From assembly GCA_002726205.1 (NCBI GenBank), contig PBSL01000075.1:1-64000 (forward strand): a stretch of 64,000 bases of DNA, written 5' to 3'. The stretch is from Planctomycetaceae bacterium (lineage in GTDB: Bacteria > Planctomycetota > Planctomycetia > Planctomycetales > Planctomycetaceae). This document shows positions 8,706 to 18,459 of the stretch, in pieces. The first letter of the stretch is position 1. Every line of letters begins with the position of its first letter. A model generated the notes under the pieces. The model saw nothing but the letters and a program-made list of their open reading frames with translations. It had not been told where the DNA came from and searched no databases. A program made the position numbers and the translations under genes.

Positions 8706-9464
8706 ATGCGCCTGACCCCTCGCGAAATCGAGAAGCTGATGCTGCACAACGCCGGGTTTGTCGCCCAGAAGCGACTGGCCCGTGGCCTGAAACTCAACCA
8801 CCCCGAAGCGGTGGCGCTGGTCGCGGCACAGTTGCTCGAACTGATCCGCGATGGCCGGACCGTTGCCGAACTGATGGACATCGGACGGCAGTTTCTTGGT
8901 CGCCGCCAGGTTATCGACGGCGTGGCCGAGATGCTCGACGAGGTGCAGGTCGAGGGGACGTTTCCCGACGGAACCAAGCTGGTCACCGTCCATTCCCCGG
9001 TCTCCGATCTCGACGGCAACCTCGAACTGGCACTCTACGGCAGCGGCCTGCCGATCCCGGACCTGTCGGTGTTCGGGGACAGTTCCTCGGACGAGGCGAT
9101 CCCCGGAGCCTGCCTCGCCGGCGAAGAAACACTGGTCCTGAATGCCGGCCGCGAAACCGTCTCGCTCGAGGTCACCAATCTCGGTGACCGGCCGATCCAG
9201 GTCGGCAGCCACTACCATTTCGTGGAAACCAACGCCCGGCTCGAATTCGATCGGTCCGCCGCCTACGGCAAGCGACTCGATATCCCCGCCGGAACCGCCG
9301 TGCGATTCGAACCCGGCGAGACGCGGACGGTCACGCTGGTCGATATCGCCGGAAATCGCGTGATCCGTGGCGGAAACAACCTGGCCGACGGTCCAGTCGA
9401 CGACGCCGGCCGCGAGGCGATGCTCGAGAAGGTGTCGCAGCAGGAATTCGCCAACCGGTCCTGA
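8706..9464 (+). CDS. ureAB: Fused urease gamma-beta subunit (UreA-UreB)
   Basis: Structural urease subunit, 252 residues. Residues 1-100 are the gamma subunit ([37 protein letters not shown]); residues about 120-250 are the beta subunit ([56 protein letters not shown]). The fusion has the arrangement of the Helicobacter UreA chain. The start follows AAGGAGACC with appropriate spacing. The linker joining the domains is short. It assembles with UreC into the cytoplasmic enzyme. Confidence 0.95.
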   Translation: MRLTPREIEKLMLHNAGFVAQKRLARGLKLNHPEAVALVAAQLLELIRDGRTVAELMDIGRQFLGRRQVIDGVAEMLDEVQVEGTFPDGTKLVTVHSPVSDLDGNLELALYGSGLPIPDLSVFGDSSSDEAIPGACLAGEETLVLNAGRETVSLEVTNLGDRPIQVGSHYHFVETNARLEFDRSAAYGKRLDIPAGTAVRFEPGETRTVTLVDIAGNRVIRGGNNLADGPVDDAGREAMLEKVSQQEFANRS

Positions 9465-9499
9465 CCCGGGTTTCCGTCCTCCCAAGAAAGACAGCTACG

Positions 9500-11215
9500 A
9501 TGGCTTACGAAATCAAGCGATCCAGTTACGCGGAAATCTACGGTCCCACCACCGGGGACCGGCTGCGACTGGGTGACACCTCGCTGGTCCTGGAAGTCGA
9601 AAAGGACCATGCCGTCTACGGTGACGAGTGCAAGTTCGGAGGCGGGAAGGTCCTGCGGGAAGGCATGGGACAGGCCGCCGGTGTCTCGCAGGCCGATGCA
9701 CTCGACCTGCTGATCACCAACGCGCTGGTGGTCGATTACACCGGGATCTACAAGGCCGACGTCGGGATCAAGCAGGGCCGGATCGTGGGAATCGGCAAGG
9801 CCGGCAATCCCGATGTCATGGCGGGTGTCGATCCGAACATGGTGGTGGGGGTCACCACCGAGGTGGTTGCCGGGGAGGGAAAGATCCTGACCGCCGGAGG
9901 ACTCGACACTCACATTCACTTCATCTGCCCCCAGCAGGCCCTGGAAGCGATCGCCAGCGGACTGACCACGATGCTCGGCGGCGGAACGGGACCGGCCACC
10001 GGGACCTGCGCGACCACCTGCACGCCCGGTGCCGACCACGTCCGGATGATGCTGCAGGCCACCGACGACCTGCCGCTGAACTTTGCCTTTCTCGGCAAGG
10101 GAAACACGGCCAAGCCCGAGGGGCTTGCCGAACAGATCGTGGGCGGGGCCGTCGGCCTGAAACTCCACGAGGACTGGGGAACAACCCCCGCGGCAATCGA
10201 CTGTTGCCTGGGCGTTGCCGAGGACTACGACGTGCAGGTCTGCATCCACACCGACACGCTCAACGAATCGGGGTTCGTCGAGGCATCGATCGCCGCCTTC
10301 GATGGTCGCACGATCCACACCTACCACTCCGAGGGAGCCGGCGGTGGACACGCCCCGGACATTCTCACCGTCTGCGGCCAACCCAACGTCCTGCCCAGTT
10401 CGACCAACCCCACACGACCATTCACCCGCAACACGATCGACGAACACCTCGACATGCTGATGGTCTGCCATCACCTCGACAAGAACCTGCCCGAGGACGT
10501 GGCGTTTGCCGAGAGCCGGATTCGCGGTGAGACGATCGCCGCCGAGGACATCCTGCACGACATGGGCGCGATCAGCATCATGGGATCCGACTCCCAGGCG
10601 ATGGGACGCGTCGGCGAGGTGATCACGCGGACCTGGCAAACCGCCGACAAGATGCTGGCTCAACGGGGACGCCTGGACGAGGAAACCGGGGACAATGACA
10701 ACCAGCGGATCCGCCGTTACATCGCCAAGTACACGATCAATCCGGCAATCGCACACGGGATGAGCCACGAGATCGGGTCGATCGAGGTGGGTAAGCTGGC
10801 CGACCTGGCACTCTGGCACCCGGCATTCTTCGGAGCCAAGCCGGAGATGGTCATCAAGGGCGGCATCATCGCCTACAGCCAGATGGGCGACCCGAACGCG
10901 TCGATTCCCACCCCCCAGCCGGTGTTCATGCGACCGATGTTTGGCGGTTACGGCCGCGCGGCCGCGCCGATCTCGCTGGCCTTCGTCAGCCAGGCCTGCC
11001 TGGACCAGGGTGCCGCCGCCGACTACGGGCTCTCCAAGACGCTCGCGGCCGTCAGCAACTGCCGATCGATCGGCAAGCAGGACATGGCTCTCAACGATGC
11101 CACCCCGGAACTTCACGTTGACCCCGAGACCTACCAGGTGACCGCCGACGGGCAGGAACTGACCTGCGAACCCGCCGAACAACTCCCGCTGGCCCAGCGT
11201 TACTTCCTGTTCTGA
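9500..11215 (+). CDS. ureC: Urease alpha (catalytic) subunit UreC
   Basis: Hydrolyses urea to ammonia and carbamate at a di-nickel centre. 571 residues, full length. All active-site residues are present, with numbering offset +4 from Klebsiella: nickel ligands His138 and His140 (THIHF), carbamylated Lys221 (GLKLHEDWG), His250, His276 and Asp364 ([10 protein letters not shown]), plus flap Cys323 and His324 (MVCHHLD). It is the last gene of the operon; ureE, ureF and ureG do not follow. Its last 16 bases overlap the end of the convergent sulfatase gene. Confidence 0.97.
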   Translation: MAYEIKRSSYAEIYGPTTGDRLRLGDTSLVLEVEKDHAVYGDECKFGGGKVLREGMGQAAGVSQADALDLLITNALVVDYTGIYKADVGIKQGRIVGIGKAGNPDVMAGVDPNMVVGVTTEVVAGEGKILTAGGLDTHIHFICPQQALEAIASGLTTMLGGGTGPATGTCATTCTPGADHVRMMLQATDDLPLNFAFLGKGNTAKPEGLAEQIVGGAVGLKLHEDWGTTPAAIDCCLGVAEDYDVQVCIHTDTLNESGFVEASIAAFDGRTIHTYHSEGAGGGHAPDILTVCGQPNVLPSSTNPTRPFTRNTIDEHLDMLMVCHHLDKNLPEDVAFAESRIRGETIAAEDILHDMGAISIMGSDSQAMGRVGEVITRTWQTADKMLAQRGRLDEETGDNDNQRIRRYIAKYTINPAIAHGMSHEIGSIEVGKLADLALWHPAFFGAKPEMVIKGGIIAYSQMGDPNASIPTPQPVFMRPMFGGYGRAAAPISLAFVSQACLDQGAAADYGLSKTLAAVSNCRSIGKQDMALNDATPELHVDPETYQVTADGQELTCEPAEQLPLAQRYFLF

Positions 11216-12807
11216 GATTTCGCGACACGCCGCACCCGGCGGCTGTCGCGGAACCCGATCCGGCAGGCCACCGCCCGCAGGGAAGTTCCCGACGGCACGC
11301 GGAAGGCCCCGTGGTAGAGTCGCCATCCGGTTCGGCCGGCCACGACCGGGCCCGTCGCGTAGGCGATCGAGGCCCCCGGCGTTGCCGAGGCCATCGTCAC
11401 CGTCATCTTCTTTTCACCGGGAACCGGCCGCAGGCTGATCACCGGATCAGCGGTCACCTGGTAGCGGTTCCCCGGACGCATCGCCTCGGCCAACAGCGGC
11501 TCGGGAACCAGTCCCTGGTCACCGATTTCCTCCTGCCAGCCCTCCAACACCCCCCTCAACCTCTTCAAAGTGGCCGCCTGCCGGGGATCGGCGGCGAGGT
11601 TACGGACCTCGTGAGGATCACTCTGCAGATCGTACAACTCTTCGACCGGCTTGGTCGGCTCGAAATACTGCCGCAGGGCGACCGTGTCGAGCTTTCCGGC
11701 CGCGTGCAACCGTCGCATGTCGATCATCGTCGGCATCTTGTTCATGTAGTCGATGTTCTGGGCCCGGGTCCGCTGCGGCATCAGGTTTCGAATGTACTTG
11801 TAACGCTTGTCGCGAACGGCGCGGATCAGGTCATAGGCCTCGTCCATGCGATCACGGTGGGCGAAGATGTAGGATCGCGGCGGCGCGGTGTGTTTGCCGA
11901 GAAACACCTGGCCGTGCATGTAGTCGGGTGGCGTCAACCCGGCCAGCGACAGCGTGGTCGGTGCAAAATCAAGGAAGCAGACCAGGTCGTCGCGCGTGGT
12001 ACCTGCCTTGACCTGGCCGGGCCAGCGAACGACCAGCGGCACGCGGATTCCCGAGTCGTAGATCCAGCGCTTGCCCCGGGGCAACCCCTCGCCGTGATCG
12101 CCCCAGAAGAGGACGATCGTCTTGTCGGCCAGCCCGTCGGCCTCGAGCCGCTCGAGAATCTCGCCGACCTGGCGGTCCATCAGCGTGATGATGTCATAGT
12201 AGCGAGCCCGGTCGCGGCGGGCGGCGGGCGTGTCGGGGATGTAGGGTGGCAAGCGAACCCGGACCGGATCATGCACCGGCTTGTCGAACTTCGCCCGGAT
12301 CCGACTCTCGTGCGAAACCGTCAGGTTGATCACGCTGAAGAACGGCTGGTCCTTCGCGCGGCCCCGCCAGTCCCGGCTCTTGCGACCGCTTTCATCCCAG
12401 GCCGTCAGTGGGGGCTCGAAGTTGTAGTCGGTCTTGGAGCGATTCGTGCAGTAGTACCCCCTCGCCCTCAGGAACTCGGTGAAGCAGTGGATGTGTGGCG
12501 GGGGAACGATCCGTGACCGCATGTGCTGGCTGCCGATCGAGACCGGGTAAACGCCGGTGATCAGCCCGGACCGGGCCACCGCGCAGACACCCGCGTGAGA
12601 AAAACAGCGACTGAAGACAGCACCCTCGGCGGCCAACCCGTCGATGTTCGGAGTGGTGGCATAGTCGTCGCCGTAGCAACCGAGGTTCGGACTGATGTCC
12701 TCGCAACTGATCCAGAGGATATTGGGACGGTCGGCGGCCTCGATGGTCGTGGCACCGATCGCCGCCAGGCCAAACAGCGTCAGCAGCAAGCAGGTGATCC
12801 TCATCAC
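11200..12807 (-). CDS. Secreted sulfatase (alkaline-phosphatase superfamily)
   Basis: Type I sulfatase with a signal peptide (about residues 1-24), then [20 protein letters not shown], holding metal-binding Asp. The segment [19 protein letters not shown] carries the nucleophile Cys to be converted to formylglycine, but the usual C-x-P-x-R is C-A-V-A-R, with Val for Pro. [15 protein letters not shown] supplies the second metal site. 535 residues; the last five are read from the antisense of ureC. Start at 12807 has AGGAGGAGA and overlaps the stop of the upstream HEAT gene by four bases. Substrate not determinable; many planctomycete relatives act on sulfated polysaccharides. Confidence 0.88.
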   Translation of the reverse strand: MMRITCLLLTLFGLAAIGATTIEAADRPNILWISCEDISPNLGCYGDDYATTPNIDGLAAEGAVFSRCFSHAGVCAVARSGLITGVYPVSIGSQHMRSRIVPPPHIHCFTEFLRARGYYCTNRSKTDYNFEPPLTAWDESGRKSRDWRGRAKDQPFFSVINLTVSHESRIRAKFDKPVHDPVRVRLPPYIPDTPAARRDRARYYDIITLMDRQVGEILERLEADGLADKTIVLFWGDHGEGLPRGKRWIYDSGIRVPLVVRWPGQVKAGTTRDDLVCFLDFAPTTLSLAGLTPPDYMHGQVFLGKHTAPPRSYIFAHRDRMDEAYDLIRAVRDKRYKYIRNLMPQRTRAQNIDYMNKMPTMIDMRRLHAAGKLDTVALRQYFEPTKPVEELYDLQSDPHEVRNLAADPRQAATLKRLRGVLEGWQEEIGDQGLVPEPLLAEAMRPGNRYQVTADPVISLRPVPGEKKMTVTMASATPGASIAYATGPVVAGRTGWRLYHGAFRVPSGTSLRAVACRIGFRDSRRVRRVAKSQNRK

Positions 12808-13397
12808 TTCTCCTCCTGGCGGACCATTCGAATCCGCCGCAGGGCTTCCCGCGCCGCCCCCTTGACGTGGTAATCCTTGTGCATCATGGCCGCCTGCAGC
12901 GCGTCGACGGCGGCGGCGGCCGGCGGACCAATCCGGGCCAGGAAATCAGCCGCCGAGCAGGCCACGCCCCGCTGGGGATGCTCGAGAGCCTTGATCAACA
13001 CGGGCAGGCCCGACCCGGCCTTTCCCAGCCGACACAGGGCGTAGGCCGCGCTGGCTCGAAGGCCGATCGATTTGTGTTTCGCCAGTTGCTCGAGCGTTGC
13101 AAGAACAGGCTTGGTCCGAGCCGACTTGTGCGCCAGGTCTCCCAGGCCATTGGCGGCCCAATAGCGGACCGCCTCGTCGGCATGCCCCAGGGATTTTGCC
13201 AGTGGTTCCACCGCCGTGGCACCAAACGACGGCAGTGTCAACACGGCCCGTAGACGACGGCTGCGTTTTTTTGACTCGAGTTGCCCGGTCCACTCTCCCA
13301 ACGTGCGACCGGCAACCCGGTCGGGACCTTCCGCCAGGCCCGACAGCGGCATCAAACCTGCCAGGCAGGCGACCAGCAACATCAACGAGCATCTCAT
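12804..13397 (-). CDS. Secreted HEAT-repeat protein
   Basis: 197 residues: signal peptide (1-22), then four or five HEAT/PBS-like helical repeats (for example ADEAVRYWAANGLGDLAHKS and HKSIGLRASAAYALCRLGKA). No catalytic residues are recognisable; the repeats suggest a protein-interaction role. The start has GAGGAA eight bases upstream. It is first in an operon with the sulfatase (four-base overlap), so a role alongside the sulfatase outside the cytoplasm is plausible but inferred. Confidence 0.75.
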   Translation of the reverse strand: MRCSLMLLVACLAGLMPLSGLAEGPDRVAGRTLGEWTGQLESKKRSRRLRAVLTLPSFGATAVEPLAKSLGHADEAVRYWAANGLGDLAHKSARTKPVLATLEQLAKHKSIGLRASAAYALCRLGKAGSGLPVLIKALEHPQRGVACSAADFLARIGPPAAAAVDALQAAMMHKDYHVKGAAREALRRIRMVRQEEK

Positions 13398-13409
13398 GAT
13401 CGTATTCCT

Positions 13410-13787
13410 CTAATCGGCAACCAGGGGGAACCCCAGCGCATGCCAGCCGCTGATTCCCCCGTCCATCGACACGACGTTGGTGTATCCCATCTGCTGCAGG
13501 GCATCACCGGCCAATGCCGACCGGAAGCCACCGCCGCAGTACAGCACGATCTCGACAGCGTGGTCCGGGATCACCCGCTCGACATCACGCTCGATGACTC
13601 CCTTGCCCAGGGAGATCGCTCCGGGAAGTCGAGCCTGAGCCCACTCACTTTCCTCGCGGACATCCACCAGTTGGAATTCTCGACCCTCGGTCTGCCATTG
13701 CCTGACATCCGAACACGTGCACTCGCGGACACGCTGTTTGGCCGCGTTGACGAGGTCGAGAAATCCGGTCGAGTGGTCCTTGGCCAT
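13410..13787 (-). CDS. Rhodanese-domain protein
   Basis: 125-residue single-domain rhodanese: FQLVDVREESEWAQARLPGAISL, then the active-site loop with Cys84 in LYCGGGFRS, and the closing VVSMDGGISGW. Persulfide carrier or thiosulfate sulfurtransferase, cytoplasmic (no signal peptide). The ATG at 13787 with GGAGACTCC upstream was chosen; the frame stays open far upstream, but that is antisense of the permease. It lies 12 bases ahead of the HEAT gene and may head that operon. Confidence 0.85.
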   Translation of the reverse strand: MAKDHSTGFLDLVNAAKQRVRECTCSDVRQWQTEGREFQLVDVREESEWAQARLPGAISLGKGVIERDVERVIPDHAVEIVLYCGGGFRSALAGDALQQMGYTNVVSMDGGISGWHALGFPLVAD

Positions 13788-13919
13788 CCTGGAGTCTCCT
13801 GTAGCAAACTGTCCATCGTAATAAAGCCGGCCGCGTTGAGGAATGAGGGCATAGCCGACGACGTTGGCACCTGTCAGAATACCCGGCAGCACTGATTTCC
13901 TCATCCAACCCAACTGCCC

Positions 13920-15467
13920 GTGTCCAAGCAACGCACCGAACTGGCCCACTACGAAGAGGTCGGCCAGGACTACCTCGAGAAGCGGAAACTCCGTCCCAGC
14001 GCCGGGTGGGTCCTGCTGTGGGCACTCGGTGTCGGCGCCGTGATCTCGGGTGACTTCGCCGGCTGGCAGACCGGACTGCTGCTGGGAGGCTTCTGGGGAC
14101 TGGCCGCCGCGACCTTGTTGATGGCGGTGATGTATGTCTGCATGGTGTTCACGATCGCCGAGTTGTCCTCGGCACTGCCGCACGCCGGCGGATTCTTCAG
14201 CTTCACCCGCAACGCGCTGGGCCCGCTGGGTGGATTTCTGTGCGGGCTGACCGACACGATCGAGTACGTCCTGACACCGGCGGTGATCGTCTACTACATC
14301 GGCGGCTACCTCAACGCGCTGGTCTACCAGGACCCGAACCTGGCTCCCGCCTGGCTGGCACCGGTCTGGTGGGTGGTGGCCTACGGGGTGTTCGTGGCGA
14401 TCAACATCCGGGGCGTGGAACTGACGCTGAAGATCGGGCTGGTGGTCACCGCCCTGGCGATCGGTGTCCTGGTCGTGTTCTACGTGGGGGCGTTGGCGAC
14501 CGGGGCATTTGACGCAGAGCTGCTGTTCACAGTCGAAGCCGATCCGGGCCATTCGCAACGCGGGCTGCCGCACGGCCTGTTCGGCGTCTTTGCCTCGTTG
14601 CCATTCGCGATCTGGTTCTACCTGGCAATCGAGCAGCTGCCGCTGGCAGCCGAAGAATCCAACAACGTGGTCCGCGACATGCCACGAGCACTGTTGCTGG
14701 GCATCGGCACGCTGCTGGTGCTGTCGCTGCTGACACTGGTACTCAACAGCGGAGTGGGGGGGGGAGCCGCCACGATCGGCAACTCGGATGCACCGCTCGA
14801 AGAAGGCTTCCGGGCAGTCTTCGGGCTGGGAGCGACCAGCCGCGTGCTGGGCCTGGTGGCGCTGACCGGTCTGATCGCCAGTTTCCATACGATCATCTAT
14901 GCCTACGGCCGCGTCTTGTTCGCGCTATCACGGGCCGGTTACTTCCCCCGCTGGATCTCGATCACCGGCCGGCAGCAGACCCCCTGGGTGGCATTGATCC
15001 TGGGCGCCGTCGTCGGCCTGGGTTGTGCCGCGGCGATCGAGTGGACCCAGGTCCAAAACACGTCGACAACCGGCGGCGAACCGTCGGCGATCACCACCGG
15101 TTCGGTGCTGTTGAACATGGCCGTCTTCGGTGCCGTGATCTCCTATGCCATGGTGATGATCAGCTACATCGTGCTGAGGATCACACGGCCCGAACTGCCC
15201 CGGCCGTATCGCAGCCCGCTGGGCGTGCCCGGGGCCGTCATCGGGGCGATGTTGTCACTGCTCGCCCTGGCGGCCACGTTCTCGGTCACGCAGTTTCGGC
15301 CCGGTGTCTGGGGTGTTGCCGTCTTCCTGGTCATCGGACTGGCCTGGTTCCTCTGCTACAGTCGACATCACCTGGTCGCGCAGGCACCCGAGGAGGAAGT
15401 GGCCCTGCTGTCAGAAGCTCACCAGGAACTCTCGCGGGACCAGCAACCGACACCGCCCACGGTCTGA
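13920..15467 (+). CDS. APC-superfamily permease, ethanolamine-permease (Eat) type
   Basis: Inner-membrane amine importer of 515 residues with about 12 spans. The N-terminal block GWVLLWALGVGAVISGDFAGW and the following LMAVMYVCMVFTIAELSSALPHAGGFFSF match the ethanolamine permease family closely. GTG start at 13920. It heads a run of four genes (permease, ligase, amidase, SDR) with short gaps, which supports uptake of an amine that is then gamma-glutamylated. The specific substrate (ethanolamine, another amino alcohol, or a polyamine) is inferred. Confidence 0.82.
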   Translation: MSKQRTELAHYEEVGQDYLEKRKLRPSAGWVLLWALGVGAVISGDFAGWQTGLLLGGFWGLAAATLLMAVMYVCMVFTIAELSSALPHAGGFFSFTRNALGPLGGFLCGLTDTIEYVLTPAVIVYYIGGYLNALVYQDPNLAPAWLAPVWWVVAYGVFVAINIRGVELTLKIGLVVTALAIGVLVVFYVGALATGAFDAELLFTVEADPGHSQRGLPHGLFGVFASLPFAIWFYLAIEQLPLAAEESNNVVRDMPRALLLGIGTLLVLSLLTLVLNSGVGGGAATIGNSDAPLEEGFRAVFGLGATSRVLGLVALTGLIASFHTIIYAYGRVLFALSRAGYFPRWISITGRQQTPWVALILGAVVGLGCAAAIEWTQVQNTSTTGGEPSAITTGSVLLNMAVFGAVISYAMVMISYIVLRITRPELPRPYRSPLGVPGAVIGAMLSLLALAATFSVTQFRPGVWGVAVFLVIGLAWFLCYSRHHLVAQAPEEEVALLSEAHQELSRDQQPTPPTV

Positions 15468-15506
15468 GACCCGATCCCGTTCCACCCCGTCGACGGATTC
15501 ACCACC

Positions 15507-16880
15507 ATGAACCGCCCCACCGGTTGCCTGACCCTCGAGCATCTCGCATCGCTGGCCGGCGAAGGCACGATCGACACCGTCATCGTCGGCGTCACCGACC
15601 TCTACGGCCGGCTGGTCGGCAAACGCTTCGATGCCGGGTTTTTTCTCGAAGAGGCCGCCGAGCACGGCACGCACGGTTGCGACTACCTGCTGACGGTCGA
15701 CATGGAGATGGAACCCGTCCCCGGTTACGCGTTCGCGAACTGGGAACAGGGTTACGGCGATGTTCACCTGGTGCCCGACCTGGCAACGCTGCGTCGGGTC
15801 GCCTGGCTGGATCGCACCGCCGTCGTGCTCTGTGACGTGGTCGACGACTCGACCGGCGACCTCGTCCCGCTCGCCCCCCGCTCACTGCTCAAATCGCAGG
15901 TCGCCGCCGCCGCGGACTGGACGGCCCAGGCCGCCTCGGAACTCGAATACTACCTGTTCCGCAACAGTTATCGCGACGCGGCCCGCTGTGGTTACGCGGG
16001 CCTGGAAGCGGGCGGCTGGTACCTCGAGGATTACCACCTGCTGCAGGGGAGCCGTGGCGAGGACATTCACGGAGCGGCCCGGCGTCACCTGGCCGCCTCG
16101 GGGATCCCCGTGGAGAACACCAAGGGCGAATGGGGACTGGGCCAGCACGAACTGAATATCCGCTACGCGCCGGTACTGGAGATGGCCGATCGTCACATCC
16201 TGCTCAAGCAGTGCCTCAAGGAAACCGCCGATGCCGCCGGAGCCGCGGTGACCTTCATGGCCAAATTCGATGCCCAGCAGGCCGGATCCAGTTGCCACGT
16301 GCACATCAGCCTCTGGCAGGGCGAGACCAACGCGTTTGCCGGTGAAGATTCGCTGGGACCGATCCGCTGCAGCCAGACCTTCCGCTGGTTCCTCGGTGGT
16401 TTCATGCACCGTCTGCCCGAGTTGATGGTGCTGCTGGCTCCGACGGTCAACTCCTACAAGCGATACCAGTCCGGATCCTGGGCTCCGACAAGAATCGCCT
16501 GGAGCCACGACAACCGCACCGCCGGGTTCCGGGTGGTCGGACATGACCAGTCACTGCGGATCGAGTGCCGCGTCCCGGGAGCCGACTGCAATCCCTACCT
16601 TGTTTACGCCGCGGCCCTGGCCGCCGGACTCGACGGAATTGCCGAGAAACGCGAACCGCCCCCGCACCACCAGGGGGATGTCTACCAGGCCGACCAGATC
16701 GCTCACGTCCCAGCATCGCTGAGGGAGGCCAGTGACCTGTTCACGGCCAGCGAGTTCGCCCGGGCCACGTTCGGGGATGCCGTCGTCGATCACTACACTC
16801 ATTTTTTCCGGAACGAGCAGGCCGCCTACGCCGCCGCGGTGACCGACTGGGAACGAAAGCGGTACTTCGAGAGAATCTGA
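15507..16880 (+). CDS. Glutamine-synthetase-like gamma-glutamyl-amine ligase
   Basis: 457 residues with the glutamine-synthetase catalytic fold: ELEYYLF (metal Glu), ENTKGEWGLGQHELNIRY (metal/ATP Glu and His), FMAKFDAQQAGSSCHVHISL, NSYKRYQSGSWAP and FRVVGHDQSLRIECRVPGADCNPY. The Tyr-adenylylation loop of ordinary GlnA is not evident, and the neighbourhood points to the PuuA/IpuC/GlnA4 class, which ligates glutamate to polyamines, isopropylamine or ethanolamine. It lies 39 bases after the permease and 10 before the amidase. True ammonium-assimilating activity is less likely. Confidence 0.82.
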   Translation: MNRPTGCLTLEHLASLAGEGTIDTVIVGVTDLYGRLVGKRFDAGFFLEEAAEHGTHGCDYLLTVDMEMEPVPGYAFANWEQGYGDVHLVPDLATLRRVAWLDRTAVVLCDVVDDSTGDLVPLAPRSLLKSQVAAAADWTAQAASELEYYLFRNSYRDAARCGYAGLEAGGWYLEDYHLLQGSRGEDIHGAARRHLAASGIPVENTKGEWGLGQHELNIRYAPVLEMADRHILLKQCLKETADAAGAAVTFMAKFDAQQAGSSCHVHISLWQGETNAFAGEDSLGPIRCSQTFRWFLGGFMHRLPELMVLLAPTVNSYKRYQSGSWAPTRIAWSHDNRTAGFRVVGHDQSLRIECRVPGADCNPYLVYAAALAAGLDGIAEKREPPPHHQGDVYQADQIAHVPASLREASDLFTASEFARATFGDAVVDHYTHFFRNEQAAYAAAVTDWERKRYFERI

Positions 16881-16890
16881 AGCGAAGCCC

Positions 16891-17607
16891 ATGTCCTTGC
16901 CATTGATCGGAATCACGACGTATGGACGCGGCGAGGACGGCAGATTCTCGCTACCGGACCAGTACGTCACCGCAACGCGACGAGCCGGGGGCCTGGTCGT
17001 GTTGTTGCCTCCCGGCGAAACGTTCATCGACGAGCTCTTCTCGAAACTCGACGGAATCGTGCTGGCCGGCGGAGGCGATATTGATCCGGATCTCTACGGG
17101 GGCGAGTTGCATCCGGAGGTCTACATGGTCGATCCCGACCGGGACGCCCTCGAACTGGCCCTGACCCGCCGCGTTCTCTCCGAGGGCCTGCCGACGCTGG
17201 CGATCTGCCGCGGAGCACAGATGGTCAACATCGCCCTGGGAGGAACGCTGCACGAACATCTTCCCGACGTGGTCGGCGAGTCGATCAAGCATCGCCTGCC
17301 TCCCCGTGAACCCACGCCCCACCCGGTGACCCTGGTGGAAGAAACCGGCCTGGCCCGTTTGCTCGGGCAATCCACCTTCGACGCCGCCAGCTGGCACCAC
17401 CAGGCGGTTGACCGTGCCGGTCGAGGGCTGGTGGTCTCGGCCCACGCTGCCGACGGCACGATCGAGGCTCTCGAGTTGCCCGACCATCCCTGGCTCTACG
17501 CGGTCCAGTGGCATCCCGAGCTCACTGCCGAAACCGACCCGATTCAACAGACACTGTTCAACGAACTGGTCACCGCCTGTCGACAGGACATCGACCAGGA
17601 GTGCTAG
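16891..17607 (+). CDS. PuuD-like gamma-glutamyl amide hydrolase (peptidase C26)
   Basis: Class I glutamine-amidotransferase fold of 238 residues. The nucleophile Cys is in LAICRGAQMVNIALGG, preceded by the GGGDIDPDLYG block typical of gamma-glutamyl-GABA hydrolases; the His-Glu pair is in AVQWHPELT. It would release glutamate from the gamma-glutamylated product made by the ligase and SDR steps. Position ten bases behind the ligase gene supports a common pathway. Confidence 0.85.
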   Translation: MSLPLIGITTYGRGEDGRFSLPDQYVTATRRAGGLVVLLPPGETFIDELFSKLDGIVLAGGGDIDPDLYGGELHPEVYMVDPDRDALELALTRRVLSEGLPTLAICRGAQMVNIALGGTLHEHLPDVVGESIKHRLPPREPTPHPVTLVEETGLARLLGQSTFDAASWHHQAVDRAGRGLVVSAHAADGTIEALELPDHPWLYAVQWHPELTAETDPIQQTLFNELVTACRQDIDQEC

Positions 17608-17676
17608 TCCCCCGGCAAGCACTCCCCAGAGGAAACCTCAGCACGATCGCCCGGCAGGGCAGGAACGGAAGACAAC

Positions 17677-18459
17677 ATGCCAGAGAGACTCGCTGAAAAA
17701 GTCGCCCTTGTCACCGGTGCCGGAGGAGGAATCGGCAGAGAAACCTGCCGGCTATTTGCCGACGAAGGGGCGAAAATCGTCGCCGTCGATCTCAACGAGG
17801 ATTCCGGCCAGGAGACGGTCGACGAGGTCGAAGCGCGTCATCCCGGCACCGCGATCTTCGTTCGTGCCGACGTCGCGGTGCCGCAGGATTGCCAGGCCAT
17901 GGTCACGGCAGCCGAAGAACGCTTCGGCCAACTTCACGTGTTGTTCAACAACGCCGGGATCATGGACGGCGACGATGGTGACGCGATCAGCACGACCATC
18001 GACACCTGGAACCGGACCATCGCGATCAACTTGACCGGGGTCTTTCTCGGTTGCAAGTACGGTGTGCCGGCCATCCTTCGCTCTGGTGGCGGGTCGATCA
18101 TCAACACGGCCTCGTTCGTGGCATTGATGGGTGCCGCCACGCCGCAACTGGCCTACACCGCCAGCAAGGGCGGTGTCCTGGCACTGACCCGCGAATTGGC
18201 GATCGTCCACGCCCGGGAGAACCTGAGAGTCAACGCGCTGTGTCCCGGCCCCCTGCGAACCGAGATGCTGATGAGTTTCCTGGACACCGAGGAAAAAAAA
18301 CAACGGCGGCTGGTACATGTCCCACTGGGCCGCTTCGGAGAGGCCTCGGAAATGGCCCAGGCCGCCCTCTATCTCGCCAGCAACGAGTCCAGCTATGTGA
18401 CCGGCACCGAGTTCGTTGTCGACGGTGGGATCACCGCCGCCTATGTCACACCCGAATAA
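17677..18459 (+). CDS. Short-chain dehydrogenase/reductase
   Basis: Classical SDR, 260 residues: NAD(P)-binding TGAGGGIGRE, acidic residue in AVDLNEDSG suggesting NAD preference, NNAGIM, catalytic Ser in NTASFVALMG and Y-T-A-S-K at about residue 165. C-terminal FVVDGGITAAYVTPE closes the fold. In the cluster it could oxidise the hydroxyl of a gamma-glutamylated amino alcohol; that role is inferred. Its stop abuts the stop of the convergent cyclase gene. Confidence 0.85.
   Translation: MPERLAEKVALVTGAGGGIGRETCRLFADEGAKIVAVDLNEDSGQETVDEVEARHPGTAIFVRADVAVPQDCQAMVTAAEERFGQLHVLFNNAGIMDGDDGDAISTTIDTWNRTIAINLTGVFLGCKYGVPAILRSGGGSIINTASFVALMGAATPQLAYTASKGGVLALTRELAIVHARENLRVNALCPGPLRTEMLMSFLDTEEKKQRRLVHVPLGRFGEASEMAQAALYLASNESSYVTGTEFVVDGGITAAYVTPE

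Noticed and set aside
9263-11326. 687-codon minus-strand frame opposite ureC
   Set aside because: Mirror of ureC codon usage; no recognisable domain.
13788-14888. Long N-terminal extension of the rhodanese frame
   Set aside because: It is antisense to the permease, low complexity in Gln/Arg, and a good start with a ribosome binding site exists at 13787.
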